In this document: positions 22,901 through 29,098 of the stretch, one piece after another
Layout: every line of letters starts with the position of its first letter
How positions within the stretch are numbered: position 1 is the first letter of the stretch
From: a virus
Length of the DNA stretch: 34,467 nucleotides
Reading direction: 5' to 3' (one strand)
Virus record (IMG/VR): IMGVR_UViG_3300042514_002044
Span: 1-34,467 of that record
Notes under the pieces: model-generated
Told to the model about the DNA's origin: nothing
What the model saw: the letters and a program-made list of their open reading frames with translations, nothing else
Database searches by the model: none
Program-made: the position numbers and the translations under genes

Positions 22901-25823
22901 AAACTCCAGCTAAAATCATCGAGGCTGAACCTAATGCAATAAATATAGCACCAGCACCAGCAGCAGCCATTGCAAGTCCTAAACCTACAACAATTGCACC
23001 TAATATTAAAGCATCTTCGGTAGTAACACCTGCTTTTTTAAATACTAAAACTCCTGCAGCAATAACAACTAATGCAATTCCAGCAAGAATCATTACTCCA
23101 GCACCAAGACCAATTTCTACGAAATTATCTCCAGCTAGTTTCATTGCGATTCCTAAACCTGCAACGATAGCTCCTAATAAAATGGCATCGCCAACTCCTA
23201 CACCGGATTCTTTAAATTTAGTAAGAGCATAAGCTAATATTAATATTGCAAGAGAAGTAAATGCTAATACCATAGCACCTAGACCTATTTCCTTCCAATA
23301 TTGACCATAAAGATACATTGCCATTCCAGTTACTGCAAAAGCACCACCTAATAATAACAAATCAGTTACTTGTAAGTTAATTGATTGGAACATAGCTAAG
23401 CTATATGTAAAGAATAATATAGAAAGAGACATTAATGATAAAGCTAATGCTCCCATTGCAATAGTCTTCCAATTTTTACCTAATTGATATGCAATAAATG
23501 CAAGTAATCCCATTGCTAATCCAGTAAATAAAACTGCCATAGGTGTGACCGAAGCTGCAAATAACATTACAACTGACCCTATAATTAATGCACCGAGTGC
23601 AAATAAAGTTAATCCAATTACTGCTTTTGCAATATTTCCTAAGCTTTTATTTAACATTTCTCCTACTTGTTTAGCAATCCAAGCAATAAGTCCAATCATT
23701 ATACCAAAAGCTATTACTTGTAAAACTCCTGCTGCTCCTACTGATTGTGCAAAATGAATAACTAATTGAGTTATCAGTACAAGTCCTAACATAAATAAGG
23801 ACATAGCTATTAAAGTAGAACCTTTCATATTAGCACCACCCATAGCTTCAATAACCATAGCTGTAGTTTTTGCTAATATATAAGTCATCAAACCAAATAA
23901 TAATACAGATTTAAGAGACTGAGGTGGATTTTGCATTGCCTTTGAAATAACAACTAAAGATACTGCTTGTATTAAACCAGTCACTGCTGCAGATAAAAGG
24001 TCCATATTAGTTAAATCAGTCTTAGACTCACCTACCTTTTTAGCTAACATAAGGGTTATTTGAGATAGGATAAAAATAGCTCCAGTAAATAAAACAATAT
24101 TTAATGCGACTGTCGTCAAATCGTTTTGAGTATTAAATGCCATAATTGTTGCTGCAGCAGTAACTAACACCCCAAGTATAGTAGCTATAACCATTACGGT
24201 TTGAACATCGCCTTCAGTGACACCAGCATCTTTTATTCCTTGATTAACTGCAGTAATTCGTTTAACCATAAATCCAAGAACCATAGCACCAACTAATACA
24301 AAAGGAGCTAATAATCCGGCAATCACACACATAGTTAATAAAGTACCAATAGAAAAACTTAATGCAACTACAAATACTGCGGCAGCTAAAATATTTTCTG
24401 AATCTTTAACTACTTCGGAAATACCACCAATTAAAGTTTTAATTGCGATATTAGTGATTTTCACACCTAATATAATAAAAGGATTCCAAATAGCAGCTCT
24501 CCTTAAAGCACTTATAAGAATATCGACACCATATGCTAATAATGTAAATGAAAGTACACTCTTAATCGCAGTTTCATTATCAATTCCTTTAGAAGTAAGT
24601 AACATTGCTCTAACTGCTCCAGATAGATCTTCAGCTCTTCTAGTTAACACATTAGGTTTACTAAATAGGCCAGAAAGAAATCCAGGAGTTAAGGCTTTTA
24701 TTAATTTACCTATATTAGAAGCCGATAATACATTAATAGCAAAAACAGATTTTATAATAGTTTCTGGTATTAATCTTGAACCTGTCTTAAGTAAAATATT
24801 TACAGCCTTAGATAAATCTTCGGCTCTTCCAACCATAGATCCACCACCAAAAAGTTTAGATAAAAACGATTCAGAAAGAACTTTTATCAATTTACCAATA
24901 TTAGAAGCCGATAACATTGCATATGCAGTTATAGATACTGCAGCAGTTTTAAGATTGATTCGATTTCCTGCTTTTAATAAGATATTTGTTGCATCTGAAA
25001 TATTTTGAGCTAATCTAGACCAAAAACGACTTAAAATAAAATTCTTTATCGTCATATTCTTATTAAAGAATTCAACAAATTCACCTAGTTTCGAAGCTAC
25101 TATTAAATTATATGCAGCAATAGAAACTGCCGCTTGAGTTAAATCTATTCCTTTACCGGCATTAAGTAATATTCGAGTCGTATTTGATATAACAATTGCA
25201 AAATCCTCATACATTGAACCGAAAATCATATTCTTAATAGTCAATGTAGAACCTAGAAAATCAACAAATTCTTTTAATTTAGACGAACTAATCAATCCAT
25301 ATATTAGTAATGAATTTGCCGCAGTTCCCATATCCACTTCTTCAGACACAGAAAGTAATTTAATCATTGCTTGATTAAGATAACCTGCACCTTCTACTAA
25401 GAAATCTCCAAACAAATAAGAAACTGCTAATACTTTAACTAATTTCATTAATGCTTCAGGAATTGAACCTATTGCACCGGCTAAACCTCCATCATTGGCA
25501 GCGCCACCACCACCGACTGAGTCGCTTTTAGATAGTTTAGCAACTTTAATTTCAATAGATGATAATAAAGAGTTTTGTATAACCGAATGTTGTTCCATTC
25601 GATTCATAAGTTCTGCACTTATTCCAAATATGGATTTAAGGTCAGATAAAAGAGTTGTATGCTTCTTTAGCTCGAGAGAAACGTCATTTTTTACAACAGT
25701 TTCTATCGAGCCAAGAAGTATTAAAGAATTGTCTTCTGCTAGTTTAGTAGCACTTACCATTGCATCCATCTTCTTAAGAATGGATAACATTGCTTGATTT
25801 ACACCTTCTGCCCTAACAGCCAT
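19995..25823 (-). CDS. Tail tape measure protein, giant and repeat-built
   Basis: This 1942-residue protein is the tail tape measure: it is the longest gene, lies directly after the baseplate hub and chaperone-like ORFs, and combines long hydrophobic segments with flanking helical parts. The N-terminal 110 residues are a helical/coiled region (MAVRAEGVNQAMLSILKKMD) with a Gly-rich linker GGGGAANDGG. Then come four families of tandem repeats (listed separately), about 20 hydrophobic segments between residues 440 and 1150, and a polar C-terminus with Ala/Thr/Pro linker and KTKVSMF end. By the usual rule of about 1.5 angstroms per residue, the tail would be near 290 nm long. No peptidoglycan hydrolase domain is visible. 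Confidence 0.92.
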   Translation of the reverse strand: MAVRAEGVNQAMLSILKKMDAMVSATKLAEDNSLILLGSIETVVKNDVSLELKKHTTLLSDLKSIFGISAELMNRMEQHSVIQNSLLSSIEIKVAKLSKSDSVGGGGAANDGGLAGAIGSIPEALMKLVKVLAVSYLFGDFLVEGAGYLNQAMIKLLSVSEEVDMGTAANSLLIYGLISSSKLKEFVDFLGSTLTIKNMIFGSMYEDFAIVISNTTRILLNAGKGIDLTQAAVSIAAYNLIVASKLGEFVEFFNKNMTIKNFILSRFWSRLAQNISDATNILLKAGNRINLKTAAVSITAYAMLSASNIGKLIKVLSESFLSKLFGGGSMVGRAEDLSKAVNILLKTGSRLIPETIIKSVFAINVLSASNIGKLIKALTPGFLSGLFSKPNVLTRRAEDLSGAVRAMLLTSKGIDNETAIKSVLSFTLLAYGVDILISALRRAAIWNPFIILGVKITNIAIKTLIGGISEVVKDSENILAAAVFVVALSFSIGTLLTMCVIAGLLAPFVLVGAMVLGFMVKRITAVNQGIKDAGVTEGDVQTVMVIATILGVLVTAAATIMAFNTQNDLTTVALNIVLFTGAIFILSQITLMLAKKVGESKTDLTNMDLLSAAVTGLIQAVSLVVISKAMQNPPQSLKSVLLFGLMTYILAKTTAMVIEAMGGANMKGSTLIAMSLFMLGLVLITQLVIHFAQSVGAAGVLQVIAFGIMIGLIAWIAKQVGEMLNKSLGNIAKAVIGLTLFALGALIIGSVVMLFAASVTPMAVLFTGLAMGLLAFIAYQLGKNWKTIAMGALALSLMSLSILFFTYSLAMFQSINLQVTDLLLLGGAFAVTGMAMYLYGQYWKEIGLGAMVLAFTSLAILILAYALTKFKESGVGVGDAILLGAIVAGLGIAMKLAGDNFVEIGLGAGVMILAGIALVVIAAGVLVFKKAGVTTEDALILGAIVVGLGLAMAAAGAGAIFIALGSASMILAGVSLLVISGALAVFKTIGVTKDDAIALGLSISSLAGSMALAGLGSPLILLGSAAMLVASVALLPITGALAVFKTAGMTIPDADALGASVKSLAGSMALAGLGSPLILLGSLAMTAASVALLPITGALAIFKNAGFNKEDGDNLEYGLSSIINGFLGGRFPGGVLEGLKFAGQAAARAALLTITVPAMVGAGIALIAISKGLTIFKTSGFTPEDGVALESTIGSIAKAFTIVTDKERQKKLGINIDPIDLMTGILSLSMAGNVLSSLAEGVKAWANLEVNEYEVIGAGTSKAKLVIKSRRKLGESDFTNAANGMAKVITAIAEPFALVGRLDKGQPSGNPLYDMVFGGGFVSAGVASLKNSGDTIVSLAAGVKQFATMQFVEFEVVNAGTSKAKLVPKGVTKIGEKEIESAGKSIATVIGVVAKAFSDIGKDEAASEGVFAGGFIARGVKALAGVGENLKNIVDSVLMMAKREIPTFDLIDGGTSKAKLVPGKPKILSDKDLTNAATTIMDILKVIATGFYDIGKKEDDSSSFWGDGYIAKGIKAISGVGDVVAKVTDSVIKIATGTITPMTAVGTGTNTKLVPGTPVAITDAMLKKAGTTINSVMMIIGKGIYNVGIFYKQHAETIDGAIGSIPKMVKSMSSLAESVTTFSKLDSIDKAIETIPKLVTFGTGIYKIGEYFENNKFLINGALSTLPNMIKILLDMSKSIIKFSDLSIFEKANNNLKGFSLFGTEVYNVGAFYNKNQDVINGALNNLPSMIKIMSSLSTGINTFSKLESTDKATLNFQNFTSSIFKVFDPALNKGLPKKLEYMDKFTSNIVTMASPKNSLDKVAVNFDKIQKSMQLFKGHVNGMDLEKLTTTDSMMKSLAIMSKSPEVIGEKIAESIEKAFEDLLNGLKKLSEDSGSSAGATGGTETASTPSAATPAGKAMKEKPIVHASSKPGASISARDIETAMVAALSQVTVKTKVSMF
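20590..21080 (-). repeat. Tape measure repeat family D: three ~60-residue copies
   Basis: Three copies with a period of about 180 bases, centred near 21030, 20850 and 20670. Each reads like xNGALxxLPxMIKIxxSLSxxIxxFSKL, followed by xxFGTxxYxVGxFYxxN. The bases diverge more than the residues, so the repeat is old. Confidence 0.75.
21150..22060 (-). repeat. Tape measure repeat family C: four copies around GTSKAKLV
   Basis: The segment GTSKAKLVPKG/PGKP followed by a helix (xxDxTNAATTIxxVIxxIAxxFxxIG) recurs with a period of about 290 bases near 22030, 21740, 21450 and 21170. The last copy is divergent (GTNTKLVPGTPV). Confidence 0.75.
22480..23430 (-). repeat. Tape measure repeat family B: six ~58-residue hydrophobic copies
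   Basis: About six copies, each roughly 175 bases, with the landmark FKxxGVTxxDAxxLG near 22515, 22690, 22860, 23035, 23210 and 23370. Two adjacent copies (22560-22810) are nearly identical in protein: SMALAGLGSPLILLGS followed by ASVALLPITGALA. They look recently duplicated. Confidence 0.8.
24500..25340 (-). repeat. Tape measure repeat family A: about five ~60-65-residue copies
   Basis: Copies near 25280, 25095, 24910, 24720 and 24530 share the pattern TAAVSIxAYxLxxASKLGxFxEFxxxxMTIKNF or the variant SASNIGKLIKxLS, followed by a helix xxRxxDLSxAVNILLKTGxxI. The period is about 190 bases. Confidence 0.75.
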
Positions 25824-25831
25824 TTACGTTT

Positions 25832-26122
25832 TTATAATTTTAGAGAAGAGGGGATTCCAGGGAATGCTGCCGGAGAATATGATGGCATTTTTGGCATTTT
25901 AACTCCAGAATTTTTCATCATCTGATTAGGATTCATATCTGCGTGGGACTTAGTTTGTCCTTCTTCAGCTTCCTGTTTCTCTTTTAGTATATATATCAAG
26001 TTTTGGACGATGTACTCAAACTCATAAAAGGGCAGCCTTTCCACTTCAGAAGGCTGCAACCTAAGATGATATAGAAGATACGTTTTAGTCTTAAAGAAGT
26101 TCTCCAGAGATATCTGAAACAA
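25832..26122 (-). CDS. Tail assembly chaperone-like ORF without ATG start, possibly made by frameshift
   Basis: This 96-codon frame lies between the baseplate hub gene and the tape measure, the place of tail chaperones (T4 gp51; lambda T frame). It has no ATG before residue 63. Its only early start-like codon is a TTG at 26122. It overlaps the end of the 27062 gene by 32 bases in the +1 frame, and a CTT-TAA context at that stop could allow a +1 shift, making a fusion that continues KTKTYLLYHLRLQPSEVERL. The region after the overlap is well folded in appearance (PFYEFEYIVQNLIYILKEKQ), then a Met/Pro/Ser-rich tail (MNPNQMMKNSGVKMPKMPSY). The function is inferred from position. Confidence 0.7.
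   Translation of the reverse strand: MFQISLENFFKTKTYLLYHLRLQPSEVERLPFYEFEYIVQNLIYILKEKQEAEEGQTKSHADMNPNQMMKNSGVKMPKMPSYSPAAFPGIPSSLKL
26091..26110 (-). other. Candidate +1 ribosomal frameshift site (CTT-TAA)
   Basis: The minus strand reads CTCTGGAGAACTTCTTTAAG, ending in the stop TAA (26091-26093) of the hub gene. CTT in the P site can slip +1 onto TTT while TAA waits in the A site, as at the CUU-UGA site of the RF2 gene. A GGAG lies 5 bases before the last CTT, rare in a genome that otherwise lacks Shine-Dalgarno sequences. The shift would enter the frame of the 25832-26122 ORF. Confidence 0.5.
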
Positions 26123-27062
26123 CGAAAAGACCTTTGATGCCTCCGGGAAAACTAATCGGGGTTGTCACCTCCGACTGACACTTTTCACAGATTGTATTAA
26201 ATTTTTCTTTAACTCCGATTCTACACATATCGGTTAATGAATATAGAGTTTGGTATTTTGTAGTTGACCAAGACATAGCTTCTATTTCTAAATTGTTAAT
26301 AGCAGCTTCGTTAAATCCTCTCCAGTCTTGTGACATATATGGCAAGATTTTAATAAATGATTGGTCAATCTTTTTACCTTCTTGTTGACGTTTTTGGATG
26401 TATTTAGTTACTTCCATCATAACACCAATTGATGGTGGAGTTAATTTTATGGTTCCACTTGATTTTGTAGTTACATGGAACATTCTTGAATCATAATCAT
26501 AGTACTTCATTAGTTTATCGTCTATCTCAGTAGCTTCAAAAACATCATTTTTGATTTTGATTTCATTTTCATGATTACATTCTACACATGGAGCTTTAAT
26601 AACTAATTGATTTTCTCCATTAGGGAAAGTTAATTCTCTGATAGCTAATATCAGGTGGATTCTATCTTCTTCTCGTAAATCCTTAAACGAAGATTGTCTA
26701 CCTGGTTGTCTAGTCATCATACAAGATTTTAAAATCTCGTTTAATGCTTCATCAATAGAAAATGGATCTTGTTCGTTGATAGTAGAGAAATGTCTAATTT
26801 CTTTTACTTCTGCAGCACGAATAAAAAATCTCGTATTTTCTGGATAGAATAAACCTTTTGACGGAAAGTTTTCTGCCCATATTTCATGATAACCTGGTAA
26901 TAATGCCGGTTCATCACTTCTGTCATTTTCGTAACCTGCTGCTTTACCAAGCGATGTAGGTTTAACGTCTATTTTTATTGTTTCTGGTTTTTGAGTTTCC
27001 TCAGCTTGAAATTCTCTTTGTTGTAAATCTCTTTCAGCAGCTTCTTCGAAGTTTGTGTCCAT
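26091..27062 (-). CDS. Baseplate hub protein, T4 gp26-type, with zinc knuckle
   Basis: The 323-residue protein resembles the T4 baseplate hub assembly family. Hallmarks are WAENFPSKGLFYPE (48-61), LPxG-like LIKAPC followed by the first Cys pair CVECNHE (about 178-184), and a second pair ICEKCQSE near residue 295, together likely binding zinc. The middle has SGTIKLTPPSIGVMMEVTKY (about 215-235), and the end is PISFPGGIKGLFVVSD. It lies just before the frame-shifted ORF and the tape measure, matching T4-like order for tail hub genes. Its start, MDTNFEEAAERD, follows an A-rich leader and lies 1 base after the 27064 gene. Confidence 0.75.
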   Translation of the reverse strand: MDTNFEEAAERDLQQREFQAEETQKPETIKIDVKPTSLGKAAGYENDRSDEPALLPGYHEIWAENFPSKGLFYPENTRFFIRAAEVKEIRHFSTINEQDPFSIDEALNEILKSCMMTRQPGRQSSFKDLREEDRIHLILAIRELTFPNGENQLVIKAPCVECNHENEIKIKNDVFEATEIDDKLMKYYDYDSRMFHVTTKSSGTIKLTPPSIGVMMEVTKYIQKRQQEGKKIDQSFIKILPYMSQDWRGFNEAAINNLEIEAMSWSTTKYQTLYSLTDMCRIGVKEKFNTICEKCQSEVTTPISFPGGIKGLFVVSDISGELL

Positions 27063-27063
27063 A

Positions 27064-27303
27064 TTATGTTGTTTTTTGGAAATTTGTTTGTTTGATTATA
27101 TCCTTTATCTTTGCATCGACAAAGGAACATTGTTCACCCTCATACTCTTTAATGTGATTAAGTATTAGCTCTCGAACATAAGCTGAAGATGTCATAAGTC
27201 TATCATTCATCATGGAATAATTCAATATGATATTTTTCAGTTTATGATTGTCAGTGCTAGAGAGAAGAACTTGGATCTTTTCGCCTTTGTTCTCTTTGCT
27301 CAT
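27064..27303 (-). CDS. Possible ribbon-helix-helix protein
   Basis: The 79-residue product has a strand EKIQVLLSSTD (8-18) followed by helices KLKNIILNYSMMNDRLM and SSAYVRELILNHIKEYEGEQ (about 39-58). The pattern of short strand then two helices with S-x-A-Y-V-R-E-L-I is reminiscent of ribbon-helix-helix DNA-binding proteins such as MobC or Arc-type regulators. No contradictory features are seen, but the sequence is too short to be certain. It has two promoter candidates (27310 and 27411) and is the first gene of the baseplate/tape-measure unit, so a regulatory role for that unit is conceivable. Confidence 0.6.
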   Translation of the reverse strand: MSKENKGEKIQVLLSSTDNHKLKNIILNYSMMNDRLMTSSAYVRELILNHIKEYEGEQCSFVDAKIKDIIKQTNFQKTT

Positions 27304-27309
27304 TAGTAC

Positions 27310-27330
27310 TTGATTTTCTATTATATATCC
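27310..27330 (-). promoter_or_regulatory. Repeated leader/promoter, copy 2
   Basis: GGATATATAATAGAAAATCA and one further A on the minus strand, 6 bases before the ATG at 27303. It differs at one of 21 positions from the copy at 15749-15769 and contains the recurring ATATAATA core. Confidence 0.6.
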
Positions 27331-27410
27331 AGGAAAGATAATAAAATAATATAAAAATCAAATAATATTTTATCTAAAAAGTTGATGATATATGTGACAT
27401 CTAAGGAACG

Positions 27411-27439
27411 GTATTATGAGATATAAGATATTATGTCAA
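27411..27439 (-). promoter_or_regulatory. Sigma-70-like promoter TTGACA-17-TAATAC
   Basis: The minus strand has TTGACA (27434-27439), a spacer of exactly 17 bases, and TAATAC (27411-27416), about 108 bases before the ATG at 27303 and right after the topoisomerase terminator. Bacteroidota hosts normally use TTTG/TAnnTTTG, so the classical layout is unusual here. It may be chance in AT-rich DNA. Confidence 0.4.
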
Positions 27440-27444
27440 ACAAC

Positions 27445-27479
27445 AAAAGGTCCACTAGATTTATTCCAGTAGACCTTTT
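27445..27479 (-). terminator. Strong Rho-independent terminator after the topoisomerase genes
   Basis: Long inverted repeat: AAAAGGTCTACTGG and CTAGTGGACCTTTT pair (14 bases with G-T pairs) around a short loop, followed by TGTTG. It lies 17 bases past the stop at 27496. Confidence 0.8.
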
Positions 27480-27495
27480 TATTGAGTAGGTAAGT

Positions 27496-28872
27496 TTATT
27501 TAGCTAACTTTTTTCTTAGCTCTTTTAAATCGTCTCGGTACATATCTTTAGGTAAGATAGATTTGATTCTTGTCAATTCAATTTCGTTTTCAGCTATTTG
27601 TTTTAATAACTCTTCATAACGTTCTTTCGTCATTGAGTAAATAGACATATTAAGTAAGTAATCAAAAGCATCTTCTTTCTTTTCGAATTTAGCCTTTTCC
27701 ATATCTTCAATAATATCGGCTTTCGGTCTATTACTAACTTTTAATTTGCCATCAATAATCATTTTGATGAATTTGGCTCTATTAGACATTGTTTTGTGTT
27801 GTTCTAATAAAATTTCTATCAATTTTGCTTTTCGTTTATCGTAAAAAGATAGACGGAATTTTACAAAATAATTAATAAGCTCAGTTGTAGATTTGAAAAT
27901 TATTAACTTACCATTTTCATCTAAACAAGTAAGATTTTCAGTTTCATTTTCAACTAATTTTAGTAAACCTTCTAATTGACCTTTCTCAATTCGAGAAGCT
28001 AATTCTGCTCTTTGAAATTTAATATTGATAGTAAATTCTTTCTTGGTACTTACATCATCATATTGTTGAATGTAACCTTTGTCTTGTAATGAATTAAGAT
28101 GTGCTTCATATTTTTGATATGTCATTGATGGTGGCAACTCGGTAATTTTTACTGTAGTTGTATTGACAACTTCAAATTTACCTCGGATTTGAAATGATGA
28201 AGTTTCACCTTCGTTTTTAGTTACGATACCATTGAAAGCTGACCACCATGGAAGAGGTTCGCTGAATTTTTTACCTTCTAAAGATTTCATCGAAGCATCA
28301 ATCAAATCGATTGCATTTCTATTTAAGATGTTAGTTGAGAAACCAACTGCAATTCCTGATGAACCATTAAGCAAAACTGCAGGTATAATTGGCAAGAAAT
28401 ATTTAGGTTCAATTTCATAGCCTTCTTCAAATTGAGATTCTAGTAAATTGAAGTCTTTATAAAGCAATCTAAAGTTACCATTTAGCTTTGTTGAAATATA
28501 TCTAGCAGCACCTGGTTCTGGTGACCGTAGTGAACCGAATTGACCAATACCGTCAAGTAAAGGCATAGAGTTCTTAAATGTTTGAGCCATACTGATAATA
28601 CCAGAATTTAGAGAAGTATCACCATGATGGTATTGAGCATCAGATGCAATTTTACCACCTAATTGAAAAACTTTAAGAGGTTTATCATTACCACCTTTCC
28701 AAACTTGATTTGCAATGTAAATAATCTTACGTTGAGTAGGTTTGAATCCATCGATTACCGAAGGAATTGCTCGATTTTCAATTGTGTACATACCATATGC
28801 AGCATAATCTTTATCTAAGAATTCAGTAATAGATTTCTCGGTTATTTGTTTGGTTTTACTAGATATAGACAT
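27496..28872 (-). CDS. DNA topoisomerase II medium subunit (T4 gp52-like)
   Basis: The 458-residue protein is the DNA-cleaving subunit (GyrA/ParC type). The active-site tyrosine is Tyr 125 in PGAARYISTKL, with the preceding GQFGSLRSPEPGA (110-122) and conserved HHGDTSLNSGIISMAQTF (82-99) helix of the winged-helix region. VLLNGSSGIAVGFSTNI (162-178 approx.) is the typical tower segment. There is no C-terminal beta-pinwheel domain, as in T4 gp52 (442 residues), and the C-terminal half is a long coiled coil. It works with the ATPase subunit at 29099 to relax or cut DNA during phage replication. The gene is followed by a terminator. Confidence 0.93.
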   Translation of the reverse strand: MSISSKTKQITEKSITEFLDKDYAAYGMYTIENRAIPSVIDGFKPTQRKIIYIANQVWKGGNDKPLKVFQLGGKIASDAQYHHGDTSLNSGIISMAQTFKNSMPLLDGIGQFGSLRSPEPGAARYISTKLNGNFRLLYKDFNLLESQFEEGYEIEPKYFLPIIPAVLLNGSSGIAVGFSTNILNRNAIDLIDASMKSLEGKKFSEPLPWWSAFNGIVTKNEGETSSFQIRGKFEVVNTTTVKITELPPSMTYQKYEAHLNSLQDKGYIQQYDDVSTKKEFTINIKFQRAELASRIEKGQLEGLLKLVENETENLTCLDENGKLIIFKSTTELINYFVKFRLSFYDKRKAKLIEILLEQHKTMSNRAKFIKMIIDGKLKVSNRPKADIIEDMEKAKFEKKEDAFDYLLNMSIYSMTKERYEELLKQIAENEIELTRIKSILPKDMYRDDLKELRKKLAK

Positions 28873-28886
28873 ATAATTTTGTTGTT

Positions 28887-29027
28887 TTAATTATTGAACA
28901 TCTCAACATATATTTTAGCCTGAGATTTAATATTTGTTATTTGACTTTTTGTACGTCTAAATTTTTTAGGAGTGTTATCAAAAATTATTTGATATTGCAT
29001 TTTCCAGGTAATCGTAGAATTTGACAT
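28887..29027 (-). CDS. Small 46-residue protein gene between the topoisomerase subunits
   Basis: The frame starts at the ATG at 29027 and ends with TAA at 28887-28889. The product is MSNSTITWKMQYQIIFDNTP, then a very basic middle (KKFRRTKSQITNIKSQ) and AKIYVEMFNN. Support comes from its own promoter element (29038-29058) about 11 bases upstream, the tight 14-base spacing to the medium subunit ATG, and a protein-like composition. The KKFRRTKSQ patch suggests nucleic-acid or protein binding. T4 carries a comparable small topoisomerase-region gene (gp60), but this one shows no homology to it. Confidence 0.6.
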   Translation of the reverse strand: MSNSTITWKMQYQIIFDNTPKKFRRTKSQITNIKSQAKIYVEMFNN

Positions 29028-29037
29028 AATGTAGTTG

Positions 29038-29058
29038 TTTAATTATAGTGTAAATATA
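29038..29058 (-). promoter_or_regulatory. Promoter element TATATTTACACTATAATTAA, copy 1
   Basis: The 21-base element (the 20 bases above plus one A) on the minus strand is identical to the copy at 31336-31356 and similar to 16485-16504. It lies 11 bases before the ATG at 29027, in the gap after the large-subunit gene. It resembles a TAnnTTT[G/A] box followed by a phage-specific ACTATAA tail. Confidence 0.65.
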
Positions 29059-29098
29059 ATCATAATTCCCGAAAGAAAAAAATAAAATGTAACTTATT

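Noticed and set aside
21526-23232. A long 568-codon plus-strand open frame
   Set aside because: It is antisense to the hydrophobic repeat region of the tape measure; its Pro/Ala/Ile-rich product follows from the complementary codons of Ala, Gly and Leu. All other genes are on the minus strand.
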